This document shows, piece after piece, positions 1 through 13,249 of a DNA stretch of 64,000 nucleotides; position 1 is the stretch's first letter, and each line of letters begins with the position of its first letter. The notes beneath the pieces are model-generated. The model saw only the letters and a list, made by a program, of their open reading frames with translations, was not told where the DNA came from and ran no database searches. A program made the position numbers and the translations under genes. Origin of the DNA: Archegozetes longisetosus. Its lineage: Eukaryota; Arthropoda; Arachnida; Sarcoptiformes; Trhypochthoniidae. The stretch covers positions 6,529,843 to 6,593,842 of the forward strand of contig JAEMBT020000003.1 of assembly GCA_018873245.2 (NCBI GenBank). Reading direction: 5' to 3'.

Positions 1-1720
1 TTATTATTTTCGTGACCTCTAGTAAAGGTCATGATCAGTACCTGAATTTTTGAAACAAAATCCCTTGAAATGATGCATAAAATTGATAGTAAAGATGGAG
101 AAGCATTTAGAATTAAGTAAGAATTTTAGGTTTTAAATCTGAGAGATGTCTAATAGGTTTAGCGTAATTGTAATGGTTTATGGAGTTAAGCTGAAAAGGT
201 TAAGGACAAGAAAAATGCATGTTTGGCAAGGCAACGATTACAATGCTCTATCTTCTCATTTATCATTGATAGTTGACAAAAACATCAAATTTAGTTATTT
301 TACACAAAGTTCGACAAAGCAAACTGATATGAGTTGTTGCTATGCTATATTGTTATAACGTCTTTGATTGTGGGTTCAAAAGAGAATTTCTAGCATTAAA
401 TAGGTCTGAATGCATGTGTTTTGCAGTGCGAGTATTCTTTCAGGATTGGATTGTTTGATAACTCAGTAAAGAGACAGCTTTGCAGTCGCTTCACATACTA
501 CTCTTCAATGACATTGATTGGGTCCCAACTTGCAGCTAGAGTTAAACATTTGAAGCCTAGAGCTTTAAATTCTCTTCAATTAATTTCTTTCTAAATTGTG
601 AACCTCTAAACCTTCAAAGCTAATGGTTTTTTCTAAAATCGAGTCAATCAATATTTGGAATCGAATAAATGCATTTAGTATTTAGTTCAAATATTAAGTA
701 TTTTGGCAAAAATCTCATAAATTACAGTGAACTCTCTCTATAATGACCTACTCGGTATAATGTGCACTCTTTGACAAATGATTTGGTTGGCAGACTATAC
801 ACACTATATCTGACATAATTAACGGATTTCTAGTGCATTAGGACGATCACCATAAGAAGAAGGAATTGTACTATTAGGTATTTTAAAATTAGAACAAAAC
901 TGTAATTATTTAGCAAACTATCTGGTGATTTAAAACATATATTTAATTAAACTAAAATGCAATGAAATAAACCCTGAGACCAGTAATTTAGTCATAAATC
1001 TTACATTAACTGCTATAAGGTCAATAAATATTTATGCTTAAGCAACACTTTCATTAAGAAATTGATCCATTAATTAAGAGTTTTTTAGGTGTCTTTCTGT
1101 TCACATTTGAAGTGAAGGACAACCTAATGAAGTTTTAGTGCATATTAAATGACTTAATTTAAGTGTTTAGAGATTATATATAACTTTTACTGAAATTTCT
1201 TAAAATATCCTCTAAAAGAAAGAGAAGGAAAGTCAGCAATTTTCCAAAGTGTTAAAGATTAGAGTTAGAGAAAAAGGAGGAGAGACTCAGAAGTGAATGA
1301 GTAGTGAGTGCTTGGATTAGAAGAAAGAAGAGATAGAAGTTGCGTAGACACGAAAAGCTACATTAAAAAATATATAGCAAATTGCATTTAGTTTGTAAGA
1401 GCTATATACTGTGTGTATTTTGCTATATATAAGCCTTTTCTAACAGTCTTCCAGTTACTCTCTTACTCCCTCTCCCTATCTCTCTCTTTCTTCTCCCTAT
1501 CTCTCTCCCTTTCTTCTCTCCTATCTCTCTCCTCTCTATTCTAAGAAGCATTGGAGCAAACTCTCAAGCCCTCCTGTTTCAGAGCTGTTACTAAAAATAG
1601 ACACACAGTTAGAAACTAGAAATGCAACCAAAAAGACTATTATAATGAGAAATATAAATGCAAATCAATCGGAATAAAAACGAAATAAATAGAAAGTTTT
1701 CAGAAACAAAATAGACTTAC
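1..1720. other. Non-coding stretch, probably intron of the left-edge gene
   Basis: I see no convincing coding sequence here. The stretch lies downstream (minus strand) of the splice donor at 1720, so it is probably intron of the gene whose exon ends at 1721. A pyrimidine-rich CT run lies at about 1455-1540 on the plus strand. The 70-codon open frame at 146-358 has no protein-like composition and I do not count it. Confidence 0.5.
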
Positions 1721-2461
1721 AGTCGAAGGTTTCGCCTCCTTTGCTATCCTTAACTTTAGGCATTTTAGAGGTGATTGATTTGATGACACTAGCAGTATTA
1801 CCACTAGATTCACGACCAGTTGTATCTTTAGCTCCACTCGTGTTAGTATTGGTTACTTCGCTGCCAGTATTATCTGTCGATCGTTTTTTGGTATGCGTTT
1901 TATTAGATGCAACTCCACTATCGACTCGACCACCGCTTCCACTATTTGAACGTCGATTGTTTTCATGCGAATGTTGTCCTGAAGCATTAGAGATCTGATG
2001 ATTCGATGTCGGACCAGATGAACGCTGTCCTCCTTGCTGCTGTTGCTGTTGTTGCTGCTGCTGATTATGAGAGTTTGTATTACTTTGATGTGAGTGTTGT
2101 TGAGATGAGTGCGAGTCCGGATGACTGTTGTGCTTCACTGATGACACTGGAGCAGACACTGGAGGAGAATTTTCTTTGTGCGCACTTATATTCGTTGGTT
2201 GCGCTCGCGGAGAGTTCTTTTCACTACTAAGCGGTGGTGTCGAAAGTCTTTGTTTCTGATCTTTTGATGACACCGGTGGTAGTCTTTTTGGCGATGATGA
2301 TACAGGTGACGAGTCTCTGCTACCATGCGACAAGTCCGACACTGAATATGCCTTAGATGGCGGAGAAAAGTCTTTGGATCGATTGCCGAAGTTGCTGTTG
2401 TATGGAGACGACGACGAGGAAGACGACTGGTCGTTGATTGGCGTCGAACTGACCAATACAA
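1721..2461 (-). CDS. Internal exon of a Ser/Gln/Asn-rich protein, function not recognised
   Basis: An open frame of about 247 codons on the minus strand is bounded by a good acceptor (CTATTTCAG, exon starts at 2461) and a consensus donor (GTAAGT from 1720), so this is an internal coding exon. The product is low complexity: a Ser run near its start, many SP/PP dipeptides, a stretch of ten Gln (about 2034-2063), and Asn/Ser/His-rich sequence, ending in a basic segment containing SKMPKVKDSKGG. No folded domain is visible. The acceptor phase (two bases completing a codon) matches the donor phase of the small exon at 10013-10055. The two can be spliced directly, giving ...KKKKSEVVLVSSTP.... The exon ends in phase 1, so coding continues to the left, probably beyond the window. 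The disordered composition suggests a linker or scaffold region. I do not recognise the family. Confidence 0.65.
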
Positions 2462-2728
2462 CTGAAATAGTTTTAAATCGAAATGATATTATACATTGAT
2501 TTTGCTCATATTATTGTTTTATACACTAATCTATCTTAAACGTTATATAACTAAATATTATTGTTATTATTACAGACAGCTTAGTTATATGTGTTGTGAG
2601 GGTTGTGTCACTTTGATTTGACTAATTTTGCAGCACTTTGTTCCTTGCATTTCATTCACCAGTGTGTTATTATATATACACATACTATAAATAGTTATAA
2701 AGAAGCGAAAAAAAGAAAAGTGAGAGGA

Positions 2729-2731
<3 letters not shown>

Positions 2732-2796
<65 letters not shown>
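2732..2796. repeat. (GA)n microsatellite
   Basis: An almost perfect GA dinucleotide run of about 65 bp on the plus strand. It creates spurious Arg-Glu and Leu-Ser open frames on both strands. Confidence 0.97.
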
Positions 2797-2799
<3 letters not shown>

Positions 2800-3042
2800 C
2801 ACGCAGTGATGTCTCATTCCCCACAGCATCACATCACAAAATGCTAACACTAACGCTAACCCTAACCCTCCTTCCCAGGAGTGCAATCCGTAATCCTCAA
2901 CAAATTAACGTGCATTTGACAAGAGAGAAAACGATGTCTATATGTATGACTCGTAATGGCGTATTATTGAGAGAACCAAGACAGACAACCGGCAATTATA
3001 AAAAAAAATATAGTGAAGGTGATTTAAGGAATATGAGTTAGA

Positions 3043-3088
3043 GAGTTGGAGAGCTGTGAGTTGGAGAGCTACGAATTGGAGAGCTGAG
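3043..3088. repeat. 15-bp tandem repeat, about 3 copies
   Basis: Three successive units of the type GAGTTGGAGAGCTGT with small changes. It lies inside the presumed intron. Confidence 0.8.
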
Positions 3089-3875
3089 TCTAACTGAACA
3101 GTAAAACTCTCTAACACTGAGCATGAAGTAATCCATTGGAAGCTTTGTTGCTGTTTCAGATATGATATATTTTGAAAACACCATAAGAGCATTATTGTTA
3201 CCTTAAAATATTGGTGTTTTACAACATCTCTCGCAACACTTTCGATATGATCTGAACTGAAAATTGTGATCCGAACAAATCCATCAGAACACAAACAATC
3301 TATTCTGAAAGCATTTTTCATATTTTTTGCAGTCAAGTGTTAGATATAAAGTTACAAAATACTTATTGACATACATTTCTTAGATGAAAAATGGAAACGA
3401 TAATAATCCGAAACATTACATTACCTTTTGTTTAATAATTGAGTAATTATTATATAACTTCCGTTAGGAGTAAATTGTTTTATGCAGTTATTAGTAATTC
3501 ACAGACACTAAATAATGCAGTCGAAGTAAAATTAGAGTCGGAACTAGCAGTAGGAGAGGAGAAACGGGTTCAATTGTTTGGTAATACTTCGTCGCTAACA
3601 CCTGATGCAGTCTAGAGTATATAAGAGAGCTGCACAAGACTAAAGCAGTATCGAGTATTCTCCCAACACCAATGGATCAATCAATACAAATGCAGCTCGA
3701 GAGCAATGCACATCAGTTCTGTCATACTGTATACCAGAGAATAACATATATTTTGTCATTCAGAGCCAACTTCGTATGATTTAGTTGGACTTTGAATGTT
3801 TCACTTTAAAATAGTTAATGTTATGCAAGAAAAGAAGTCAAACAATAGAACTGTAAATCCGTATGATTGCCAAAA

Positions 3876-4070
3876 ATGTTTGTCAACTTGGCTAATGCTA
3901 AACGGGCTTCTTCTGGCAGTTTTATAAGACTCACAGCTCTGCTCAAGCAAACAGCTGCCGATGAAATCCTTGCCTGTTGTTCGACTATTACCTTATGGCT
4001 TAAGCATAAGCTTAGAGAATATCACCTGAATGGATGGGCACATGCGCTGGAAGATTATGATTATATTTGA
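3876..4070 (+). other. Small open frame of uncertain status (64 codons)
   Basis: ATG to stop on the plus strand inside the presumed intron of the minus-strand gene. The composition is more protein-like than most chance frames here (for example TALLKQTAADEILACCSTIT and a terminal HALEDYDYI), and a TATATAAG motif lies about 250 bp upstream. There is no recognisable domain and no flanking gene to give it a role. A chance frame remains the simplest explanation. Confidence 0.18.
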
Positions 4071-7000
4071 ACACTTGTAAGCATTGAATTTGGTTTTTAA
4101 GCAATGCTACTACTGCTCGATGAAATAAGAAACGATACATAAACAATTTAAAGTAATGATCTTGTTTCACCATTAATATCAGCTCAACTATCTATTTATT
4201 TATTTCTCTTCTCTTCTCTTCCCCGCTAAATACGCTTATAATAACTGAGCGCTGCTCACACTTAACAATATCGTCTTCTATCAAATGTGATGTATCCCCT
4301 AAATAAATCATACCTAACCTTTTCTACTTTCCACTCTTTCTGTTCCTTTCACCTCTCAATTTAATAATCTAATTCACATTTCAGCACCACTAACCTCATA
4401 AGTACTTAAAGCTGTCAAACTTGAACTTTATGAGATTTTTCAAAAATAAAAAATAAAAAACAAAAACAAATAAAGTGAAACAAATTATCAAAACTGTTGT
4501 CCTGTTTGAAAGGATGAGACTGAAAATAGTTGACAGAATAAATACATATTATAACAAAAAGATGTTTTAATCAGAATGCAAATAGAGACAATCTATAATA
4601 GACTGAAAGACAACTCAGAACCAATCGATCGAACTAATGTTTATACATTTATCTATAACTACTTGTACATTTTGGTTCAAATTTGAAAGTTGCTTCACTA
4701 GTATATCATCTATTTGTCTGAGTTTATACTCTCCATAAGTAAATTACTATAATGAAGATCAAAGAATAAGGAATATATGATCTTAACATTTAACAATCTT
4801 CAGTGTAATGTGAGTTTTGTTCCAAGATCGTGTTCATTTTCTTTGTAAAATCGATTAAATTTTCTTTCAATATTATATACTGCATGTATGGAAATATGGC
4901 AAAGCTTAACAATGTAGAAATAATGGGCTTCAATCATCTTATATTATATAAAAAGGTTATGAACAAGTGAACAACTTTTGATGATTTGAAAAAAGTCGAG
5001 AAAACATTTTCAAACAAGAATAGACAAATAAAAAAATTGAAAAAATAAAGTAATTTGAAAGAAATCAATATTTAAAGGCTTATATTTTTATTATTGGAGA
5101 CAAAAAGTTTAGAATCTTTAACATTTTGCGCAATAATGGATTGGGTTTTGGTGGTATATGAAGTGAGCCATAATTTAGTGTCTGTTGTTTATTGAAAAAG
5201 TAGGAAAAGTTATTGAAAAAATAAATTGTAAGGTAACATTAACTTGTGAAAGGTTCGTCAAGAATGACACTAACCTAATAATGAAACTTAGCATTACAGG
5301 TAAGTATCGTTGAAATCAAAAACCACAAATTCCATTGTTTACGTAATTTAAGATTATTCACTTATGTTACGCTTATTTTTATCGCAAATAGTGATTATAT
5401 AAATTTCTCAAAGATTTAAATGGGAAATGAGATAATTTTGTAACAGTAGCGAAAACATATATTGTTTAGAATTGAGATGCATAATATCTATAAGTACAGT
5501 ACAGTGAGAGACATTAAAATGATGCATAGCTACAAGCTAACACTGTTGCTATTCATCCTACCTGTGATCAGCCTCATTTTCAACTTAATTGTGATTTATT
5601 TCTGTTCTAAGTGATTAAGAATAGAATCTGATATTATGTGAATTAATATGAGAAAGTAGAAATGTTGATATAAGAAGGATAAGAAGGCATGATTTGTGGT
5701 TGTTATGTACGATATGAGGTAGTTGGGGATGATTTCAATTTAATCGAGTACGCAACTAATATAAGACAATAATGTAATTTAGAAGTAAGCAATAGTATTG
5801 TATCACTCATTGCAATTTATAGCTTTTCAAGGAACACTTATATCAACATATTTATGCTAAAGTATATTATCTCTTTATAAACAGTTGTATGACTTGCATG
5901 AAAAACAAATCAAACCTTAATTAAAGTTAGGGAAGCACTTCATTTCAGTCAATAAGATTGGTATCTAAGGAAAATGTATTGTCTAAGAGAAATTTGCAAC
6001 CAAGAAAGGGTTTAATTATTTATCAGAAATACAAAGATATCAACAATATTGATTAGATTTTCATTTCATATACTCTGAGTAAAATTGTTTAATGATTCAT
6101 TAGCGAAGTCATATAAGTATATCGTAGGAGAGAAGTAAACAAGTATTTAGATAAACGCTGGTGTACGTTCATTAGACTGAAAACATTTGATTTATTTACT
6201 CTACTTTCTCACTAATACCACTCAAACATTTTAAATTAACCAAAACCAACTGATTTATCTTTCCTAAACCTAGATCAACCTAAAAACCGAAAACCTTTTA
6301 AAATACATCTAATCTTTAATTATGTCGTCAATTACAAATTCAAACATTGAATTGAGATTCACTTCGAATGATAAGCACTTTTATCTACTTCACGGATTAT
6401 ATGCAATCGTCGCTAATACTATTAACGTTTTGCCATTAGAATCAATTTCTAGTTTTCAAAACTAAGTCTAAATTTCTAGTGAGTAAAAGTCTCAAATTAA
6501 ATTCAAAAAATGCTCGTCTAATATGAAAAAGAAATTTCTAAAAAAATGTTCAATTCTGAATAAAAAATTGAATTTTAATGATCTAATTGTGAGAAATCTA
6601 AAAAATGTGTAGTGCGCGTCCTATCTTATAAGACAAATGAAACGCAAATATATGAGCCAAACCAAAAGGAATAATCGGATAAAACATATTTCTTAGAGGC
6701 TTATGCAACTCAATTTTAATAAGTTGTTATTTTTAGCTTCAAACTAATTAAGAGATAAAGAATAAAAGAATTTAGATTAATGTAAATGAGCCTAATTAGT
6801 GGGCATTTTTATGGATAGCTGCTTCAAATGTACAAACTTGTTGTAAATCATTTAACCAGTTACTTGACTTTTTAATCTTAAAAATTCAATCAATAAAACT
6901 TCAAATTGACATCTATTTTGTCTGAAATGAATAAATATTAAAATTAAATTGAAAATGACTTGTCATAATGAACAAAGAAAAGATAAAATTTTATAAATAA

Positions 7001-8024
7001 GACATAGAGCGAAAATGAGGTATTTAATGTAGGAGCATAGCAGTAGAGGAATTTGAAGGTATAAATTATTGGCTTTTCTTCAATAACTTGTGTAATTGCA
7101 ATGCATGGCTACGCCTTTCGATCTACTCTTATCTCTAAGTGATTCAAAATAGAGCCAAACTAATGCTTATATTGACTGACAAAATTCATAACAATTTTCA
7201 GATTCAGATTGATCGAGAAGAGAAAAATCATTCATCAAACTGATCATATGATTGGAGACATTTTGTGAGCTGAGAAGTGAGACTAATAATGAAACTTATA
7301 GATTGAGTGATGCCTAAAGAACCTTAAAGAACAATTTATGTGTTGTGTAAGTAAATCAAATTTGACACAAATCAATTGCAGTTGAGGCAAACACAGAGCC
7401 AAAGGAGGATTGACTAATAACTTACTAACTTGAGGATTTTTGTTAGACTTTGTTTGAAACAAGCTATAACTAACTTTAGGTACAGTCTCTTTAGTCTCTT
7501 TTTTATCAATTAAGATTGAGAATGGAATGATTTTAGTGCTAATACTTAAAAAGAACTATAATTAATAATTATAAGAAAAGTCTTAACCATGTAATAATGA
7601 GCGTTAAGCTAATTTCTAAGTATTAAATAAGAACTTCGACTAAATTAAAAAAGAAAGACCTAAAAAATAGGAATGAGTTAGAGTGGTTTGAGACATATAA
7701 GTCGATAAGAAGTTGTTTTAGAAGATAGGCTGATAGTAGCTGTTTTGCATGAGAGACAAACGTGTAAGTGTTTAGTTTGGTGAGAAAATAGTTGTGGATA
7801 GGATATAAGCAGAATATGATGAAGTTTATTTGCTCAGAATAGTATGTCTCCTATTTACTCAACCATCTTTTCATTGCATAATATGCTTTTGAAAATAAGT
7901 TCATTTATTTTTGTACAAACCAAATATACTCAAATGATATTTCCATAGTAGAGGTATTTATAGTGTCTTGTTTTGTCAAACCAGCTCTGACACCAGCTCT
8001 AACGGCTTTCTAATGGATTCAACT

Positions 8025-8066
8025 CAGAGCTCAATTCAGAGCTCAATTCAGAGCTCAACTCAAAGC
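8025..8066. repeat. 12-bp tandem repeat, about 3.5 copies
   Basis: Successive units of CAGAGCTCAATT with a degraded last copy. Just upstream are two CACCAGCTCT/GACACCAGCT-like units. Confidence 0.8.
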
Positions 8067-10012
8067 TATTGACTAAGTATGAATTCAAATCTGTCATTCA
8101 TAGCATTGTAGGTTAACGACTGCCACCGTTTGTCATCATTATTCAATATATATCGACCGCTAACTCTTCAACAAAAGTCCAAACATTTTCACGTTTGTAT
8201 ATCATTGATGGGTTTGATTAGACACTTTCTTTCATCAACAGTTAAATCCAAAAGCTATTGGAATGAATAGAAATGAAGCTGAAACTTGGATGATAGCAAC
8301 AAATAAAGATTGTGTGGATGTGTTAGCAATCATGTGGAAGGAATGGAGCTAAGAGTTAGAAGCTTAATTTAATTAGCGAATCGAGCAATAATTAATCGAT
8401 TCGAAGATAGCTGTAAGCAATTGTACATTAAGTCGTTAATTGTTAGGGATAATTGCATTTAGCAATACTCCTAAACAGAAGTTCTATTAATATAAACACT
8501 ATTACTTATGAGTGAAATGTTTTTTTAATTATTAAAAACATTTGCAAATATTTTCGCAACTGATATCGGCTTGAGGGACGTAGAAAAAACTTTCTCTTTC
8601 TCTTTCTCTCAAAACTTTCTCTCGCTTCACCTCGAATATAATTAAACTTAAACATGCTAATCACTGGAAACACTTGCTCCAACTTGAAATCCCTTTGAAA
8701 ATTGCTACCAGACTAATGGTCACAAGTTATTTGGTATTGATCTAAATCATACAATGCAGACAAGTGAAAGTCTGGAGCGTTTCAAGTTAAAAATTGCAGA
8801 TTCAAATTAGAATCGATAAATTAGAATGGTTTAGTCGTTTTTTATTTGTTTTGATTACATATATCTTTTTAAATCGACAGTAAAATGTGTAGCAATGCGA
8901 GCGAAAACTTATTTGAAAAATGTCTAGTTTTTTTTCCATAAAAACATTGAAAGTTTATGATTAATCAGAAATTTTCAAGTAGTGATAAATGGCAAGGAAT
9001 CAACTAATGCTAGTTTGCGAGTCATATTCATTTGTAGTAAAGAAAAATTGCTGTAATGCGTAGATTTACTACATAATCAAATGAATTTTATGGTCTTACT
9101 TATCAATTTGTAAATATATGACAGTTTTGCGCCTTAATAACTGTTCCGCTCAACTTTAAATCATATTATACTACTCGAGAATTTGTCACTTTAAATTATC
9201 TCACTTTAAATTATCTCATTTTTAATTAATAAGTTAATATTATATGAGAACATTTCTGAGAAAAGTAACCAAACTTTCCTCAACTTCTCATCTCAAAACT
9301 TTAACTGACCTTTTCAAATTACATAAAGTAACTCTATTTTTAGGTAATTAGCGCATCATCGTATTCATCAGATAAAATATTTCTTCTTCAAAATTCATCT
9401 CATGTACTTCTATTATTAATGTTAATGATAGGGACATCTGATTAAGAATTGACATAATGACTCGGCAGTCAATCAGTGGGTTATGTAATGAAAAAATATG
9501 AATGAAAAAAATGAGTTTTCAATGAGTTTTCAAATAGTTACAAAACAAATAAAAGTTGGCGTTAAAGTGAAACAAACGGAAAAGTAAGTTAAATGTTTGA
9601 AATGAAAATCAAATAAGTAGATAGATGAGAAATAGTGCGACAATAGTGCAGCAAGTTTAGTTTCAAATGAAATCATTTGATATGATGTCAAATAATTTAA
9701 TATGATGTTAAACGTGTATACTTAGATAACCTTCAAAGAGCTAATGAAAAACGCTACACATTCACACAGGTATTGATGCCAGAAATAATGTGGTAGATTC
9801 CTGCGTCTCATAAATAGACATATAATTTAAGTTGAAATTAGCAAGTATTTCATTAATTATTCTATGAATGTGGGTATGGATAATGTGTTTTATGATACTA
9901 CAAAATGTGCCGCATTTAACTGCTATCAAATGTGAATGGTTATGACTTAAACAGATATCTTTATGTGCAAATAAACCTAAACATTATACTAGTACAAGCA
10001 AAACCGACTTAC

Positions 10013-10055
10013 CTTCAGATTTCTTCTTTTTACCGAAAAGCTTTTTGAACGGCAT
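10013..10055 (-). CDS. First coding exon (basic N-terminus) of the left-edge gene
   Basis: On the minus strand an ATG at 10055 opens MPFKKLFGKKKKSE, then a consensus donor GTAAGT follows the first base of the next codon (exon end 10013, phase 1). The next phase-compatible, well-flanked exon on this strand is 2461-1721, which I take as its partner. The Lys-rich start (KKLFGKKKK) could contact acidic lipids or nucleic acid, but this is speculation. I do not recognise the protein. The coding start is short and rests on the ATG, the perfect donor and the phase match, so the link across 7.5 kb is an inference; extra exons between them cannot be excluded. Confidence 0.55.
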
Positions 10056-11599
10056 TAGACCAACTTATTATGGGAGACAAATTACGAACAAGTGTTGACA
10101 AAACTGATAAATCTGTTAGAGTTGAATACAATAAAATATTGTAGAAAAAGTGTAAACAGAAATAGAAGTATTAAATAATAATGGGTAGGTATTAGATGTA
10201 GCAAAGAGGAATTTAATAGTAATGAAAATGTATTAAAAAGTGTATAACTACGTTGAAAAACGTTCACAAATGTTCTACTAAACTATTAAGATAGCGGATA
10301 CAACACAGCACAAATATATTAAAACCACTTCCATGCGAAGTCACGTATATTTCCACTTGCAATTTGCAAACTCATTCCACAAGGCATTTGATCAGAGTGG
10401 CTCGACTACACATGAAGTACCTTAACTTTCATATTTTCTAACTTAGATACCATCGTTGTTCTGACATTAAACAGTTTGCTGATAAATCTAGACAGACTTT
10501 GAACGTTTTCATTGGATATATGCAACACATTATTCGGTTCAGTTTGTATTGTGTGCAATTGACTGCATTATCCTCAACACACTGATAAATATATATTCAT
10601 TAAATTATTTGAATAACTATTCCTAAGATAGCAACGCATAGCACATACCGTTTTAATCTATTTGATATTTGCGACTTCAGTGTTGAACTAATTGTTTTCT
10701 AATAAGAAGTTATGTTATATTTAATCAAACTCTGCATCTCTTACTCTCAAGTATTGCTTGTTTACTATCAGGTTTACTCTTAATATACCTTATTATAAGC
10801 GTTTTCTTCTCCTAAAATCTCATTTTCCAATCAAATTTTACTCTTAATTATGATAAATAATGAAGGAAATGTTTTTTCAGAGTTAGAAATTCAATCGTAA
10901 ATTATGCGTGACTTTGAATCCTAAACCTTGAAGACAGTTAGAAAAAGTTTAAATTGATGTCATTTGATGTTGAGTATGAGAGAAAACCTCGTCAAATGAA
11001 GGTATCTATAAATAAAAATCAACATAAAAACGACGAGTATTTGCCCGCGATTACGCAAAATAGTCAATATTTAATAAATTGAAATGCTACAATCTAAAAA
11101 ACATTTCATTCCTTCAAATCCCTTTCCATGAATTGATTTTCAAATTATTTTTCGCGTTTATTTCCTTATTTAATTCGCTTTGGTTCTGTTTAATAAGACT
11201 TTCAGCATTAATTATTCAATATATTTAATTAGATTCGTACTTTTAATTTTTCAGTTTGGGTTCTTTCCTCATATTTCATATAAATCGATCGAATTCGTCG
11301 CCACTAATTATTGATCAATGAGTCGTTCATTATTTATAACAACAATCAATAATATTTATAACACTTCCTTAAGTCAACAAAAAGCATAAAATTATAGCTT
11401 ACAAGTTAGAAAATATTTCAATTTTTCAGTTCTATTTACACAGAATTCAATTGAACGACATTTGACTCTCGAAAGGTTATCACAGATCTAAAATTAAGTC
11501 TATTTACTTAAGTAGACACTTGTTATAAGTTATTTTTTGCTATAAATCAATAAAAATAATCAAATAAAAATTACATCGACTCAACCATTGTTTGACTAT
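10056..11599. other. Intergenic, 5' of the left-edge gene and 3' of the MCM8-like gene
   Basis: About 1.5 kb of AT-rich DNA. It should hold the 5' UTR and promoter of the gene starting at 10055 and the 3' UTR of the MCM8-like gene ending at 11600. I see no further coding sequence and no clear promoter motif. Confidence 0.6.
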
Positions 11600-13249
11600 T
11601 TAGGCGTTTAATTTATAATTCGAACCATTCTTTAATAATAAAGTTTCTAAATTTAATTTATCTACTGTTTCAATGATATCATCTTTTCCTTCGAATGGTA
11701 TCTTGAATTGCGAACAAATTTCAATTATATCGTTGACACTAAACAAGTTCTGTTGAGTTTGTTGAGCGACAGTTTGCAACGCTTTTATCAAATTGAGTGC
11801 TTTGGCTCTTTTGCTGGATCCAAACATCGGATAAATTGGTTGAGAATTAGTCACAATAAATTGTTTGTCAATTGAATGCTTCACAATATCAATGACATCG
11901 TGAGCGTCTTCAACTGTGGCCTCATTTCTTAGTTCCAATTTAGCCCTCGCTTCGACCAAACGATAGAGAAGCTCTAATTTTCTGGTAATTGATTTGGAGA
12001 TCTCTGATTTTTCGATTTTAAGACCGAATTTATTCAATAGACTTCTGGCCTCAGGACTGATAATCGGATGAATGTATCTCTGAGCATAAGAGACATACTT
12101 TTGCAGAAGTGAGTGTGGAATCAAGTCAGGCTCGTCCTCCTCTGGCCCATAAGTCAACTTCGACATTAAGTTGCAGTCATTCCGATAGCTATTAACCCAA
12201 TGTGAATACAATGATTTACTGTTTGAATGCATCGACTTCGAGGACGATTCAGAGTTTGTGGCATTCGATTGATAGTTACGTCGAGATAGCAATACGTCTT
12301 TCGATAATTTTGAGTCCAGTTCGTCGTCCGGAGAGTCTTGTAATACAAATATTAAGTCAAATTTCGATATAACAGATTTGTTCGCTCTAATATTTTCCCA
12401 AACATTCTTCGAGTTATCATAAGCACCACTTATGGGATTCGCGGCAGCTATTATTGAAGTTCTGGCGTTCAAGTTATGGACTAAACACTTCTTAATGATT
12501 GAAACTGTTTGGTGTTCCATAACTTCTTGTAGTGCTTGCTGTTGTTGACCATTCATTTTGTCAAATTCATCGATACAACAAAATCCTTACAAATTACAAT
12601 AAAATTCATAATATTTTCAAACTAAACACAACTAAAATGAAAAAATTAAATGATAAATAACAAAAACAAAAATTTAAATAATAGAAACCCAAATCTGCCG
12701 AAACAAGTGATCCGTTTTGAAAAATTAGTTTATTCTTTTGTTTGAAGATATTAGCAGTCAATTGATTGATAGTAGAAGTATTTCCACAAACATATTGCGA
12801 TTTGGACGCAATAGAGTTAACCGATTTGAGTAATAAGTCTTTCTTAGAGCCGTGGTCTCCAAATACCAGAATATGGATTTGACCCCTTATCGTCATCTCA
12901 GTGTTTTCTTTATCGTATTTATCGGTTCCGCAAAATAGAGACAAAACAAGAGCTGATTTGACTATTTCGTGACCATATATTTGCGGACAAAGCGATGATG
13001 TGATCAAACGAAACAAATTGTGTTGACTCTCAATTCGCTAAAAATCATAATAAAACGCAATTAAATTGAAATAATGTGTAAAACTATTGAGAAATAGTTT
13101 GAAACAAATGGTCTTATAATTACTTTAAAGAGTTTTAAATCTTTATCAGAATATTGGATGTCGTCTTCGGTGAGGTGGTATTGATTCCAGTAGTGATTGC
13201 AACCAATAGTGGTTCCATTAGTTCGATCACAACTGTTTTCTTCATTCAT
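11600..13249 (-). CDS. MCM8: MCM8-like AAA+ helicase, C-terminal half (3 exons) with altered ATPase motifs
   Basis: Three minus-strand exons join in frame: 13249-13124, 13037-12689 and 12585-11600 (introns 86 and 103 bp; the last donor GTTTCT is weak), giving about 486 residues. The order matches the AAA+ half of MCM8: a linker ending NLFRLITSSLCPQIYGHE, the Walker A region, YVCGNTSTINQLT, Walker B FCCIDEFDKM, sensor-1 AAANP, then a C-terminal winged-helix-like tail ending NGSNYKLNA. MCM8 with MCM9 acts in homologous recombination, and the fly MCM8 (REC) acts in meiotic crossing over. Walker A reads GDHGSKKD instead of GDPGxGKS (Lys kept; Pro, Gly and Ser lost) and the arginine finger reads SKFD instead of SRFD, so ATP hydrolysis may be impaired. 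ATG at 13249 is used only as the first Met: an acceptor-like TATAG lies just upstream, so earlier exons are likely. The N-terminal OB/zinc region is not found here apart from the candidate at 15244-15428. Confidence 0.85.

Larger units (their letters stand above)
2462..10012 (-). other. Putative 7.5 kb intron of the left-edge gene
   Basis: This is the interval between the two phase-compatible minus-strand exons. It is AT-rich and contains a (GA)n tract (2732-2796), a telomere-like CTAACCCTAACCC run (2844-2870), a 15-bp tandem repeat (about 3043-3088) and a 12-bp tandem repeat (about 8025-8066). A plus-strand TATA-like motif TATATAAG (about 3617) lies 250 bp before a 64-codon ATG frame (3876-4070) with somewhat protein-like composition, of unknown meaning. 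No further exon of the host gene could be recognised. Confidence 0.45.

Noticed and set aside
2844..2870. CTAACCCTAACCC telomere-like string
   Set aside because: Very short and degenerate, next to a microsatellite; compatible with slippage. Not evidence for a telomere.
2938..3336. 132-codon minus-strand open frame
   Set aside because: Partly created by the GAGAGCT-type tandem repeat; no recognisable domain.
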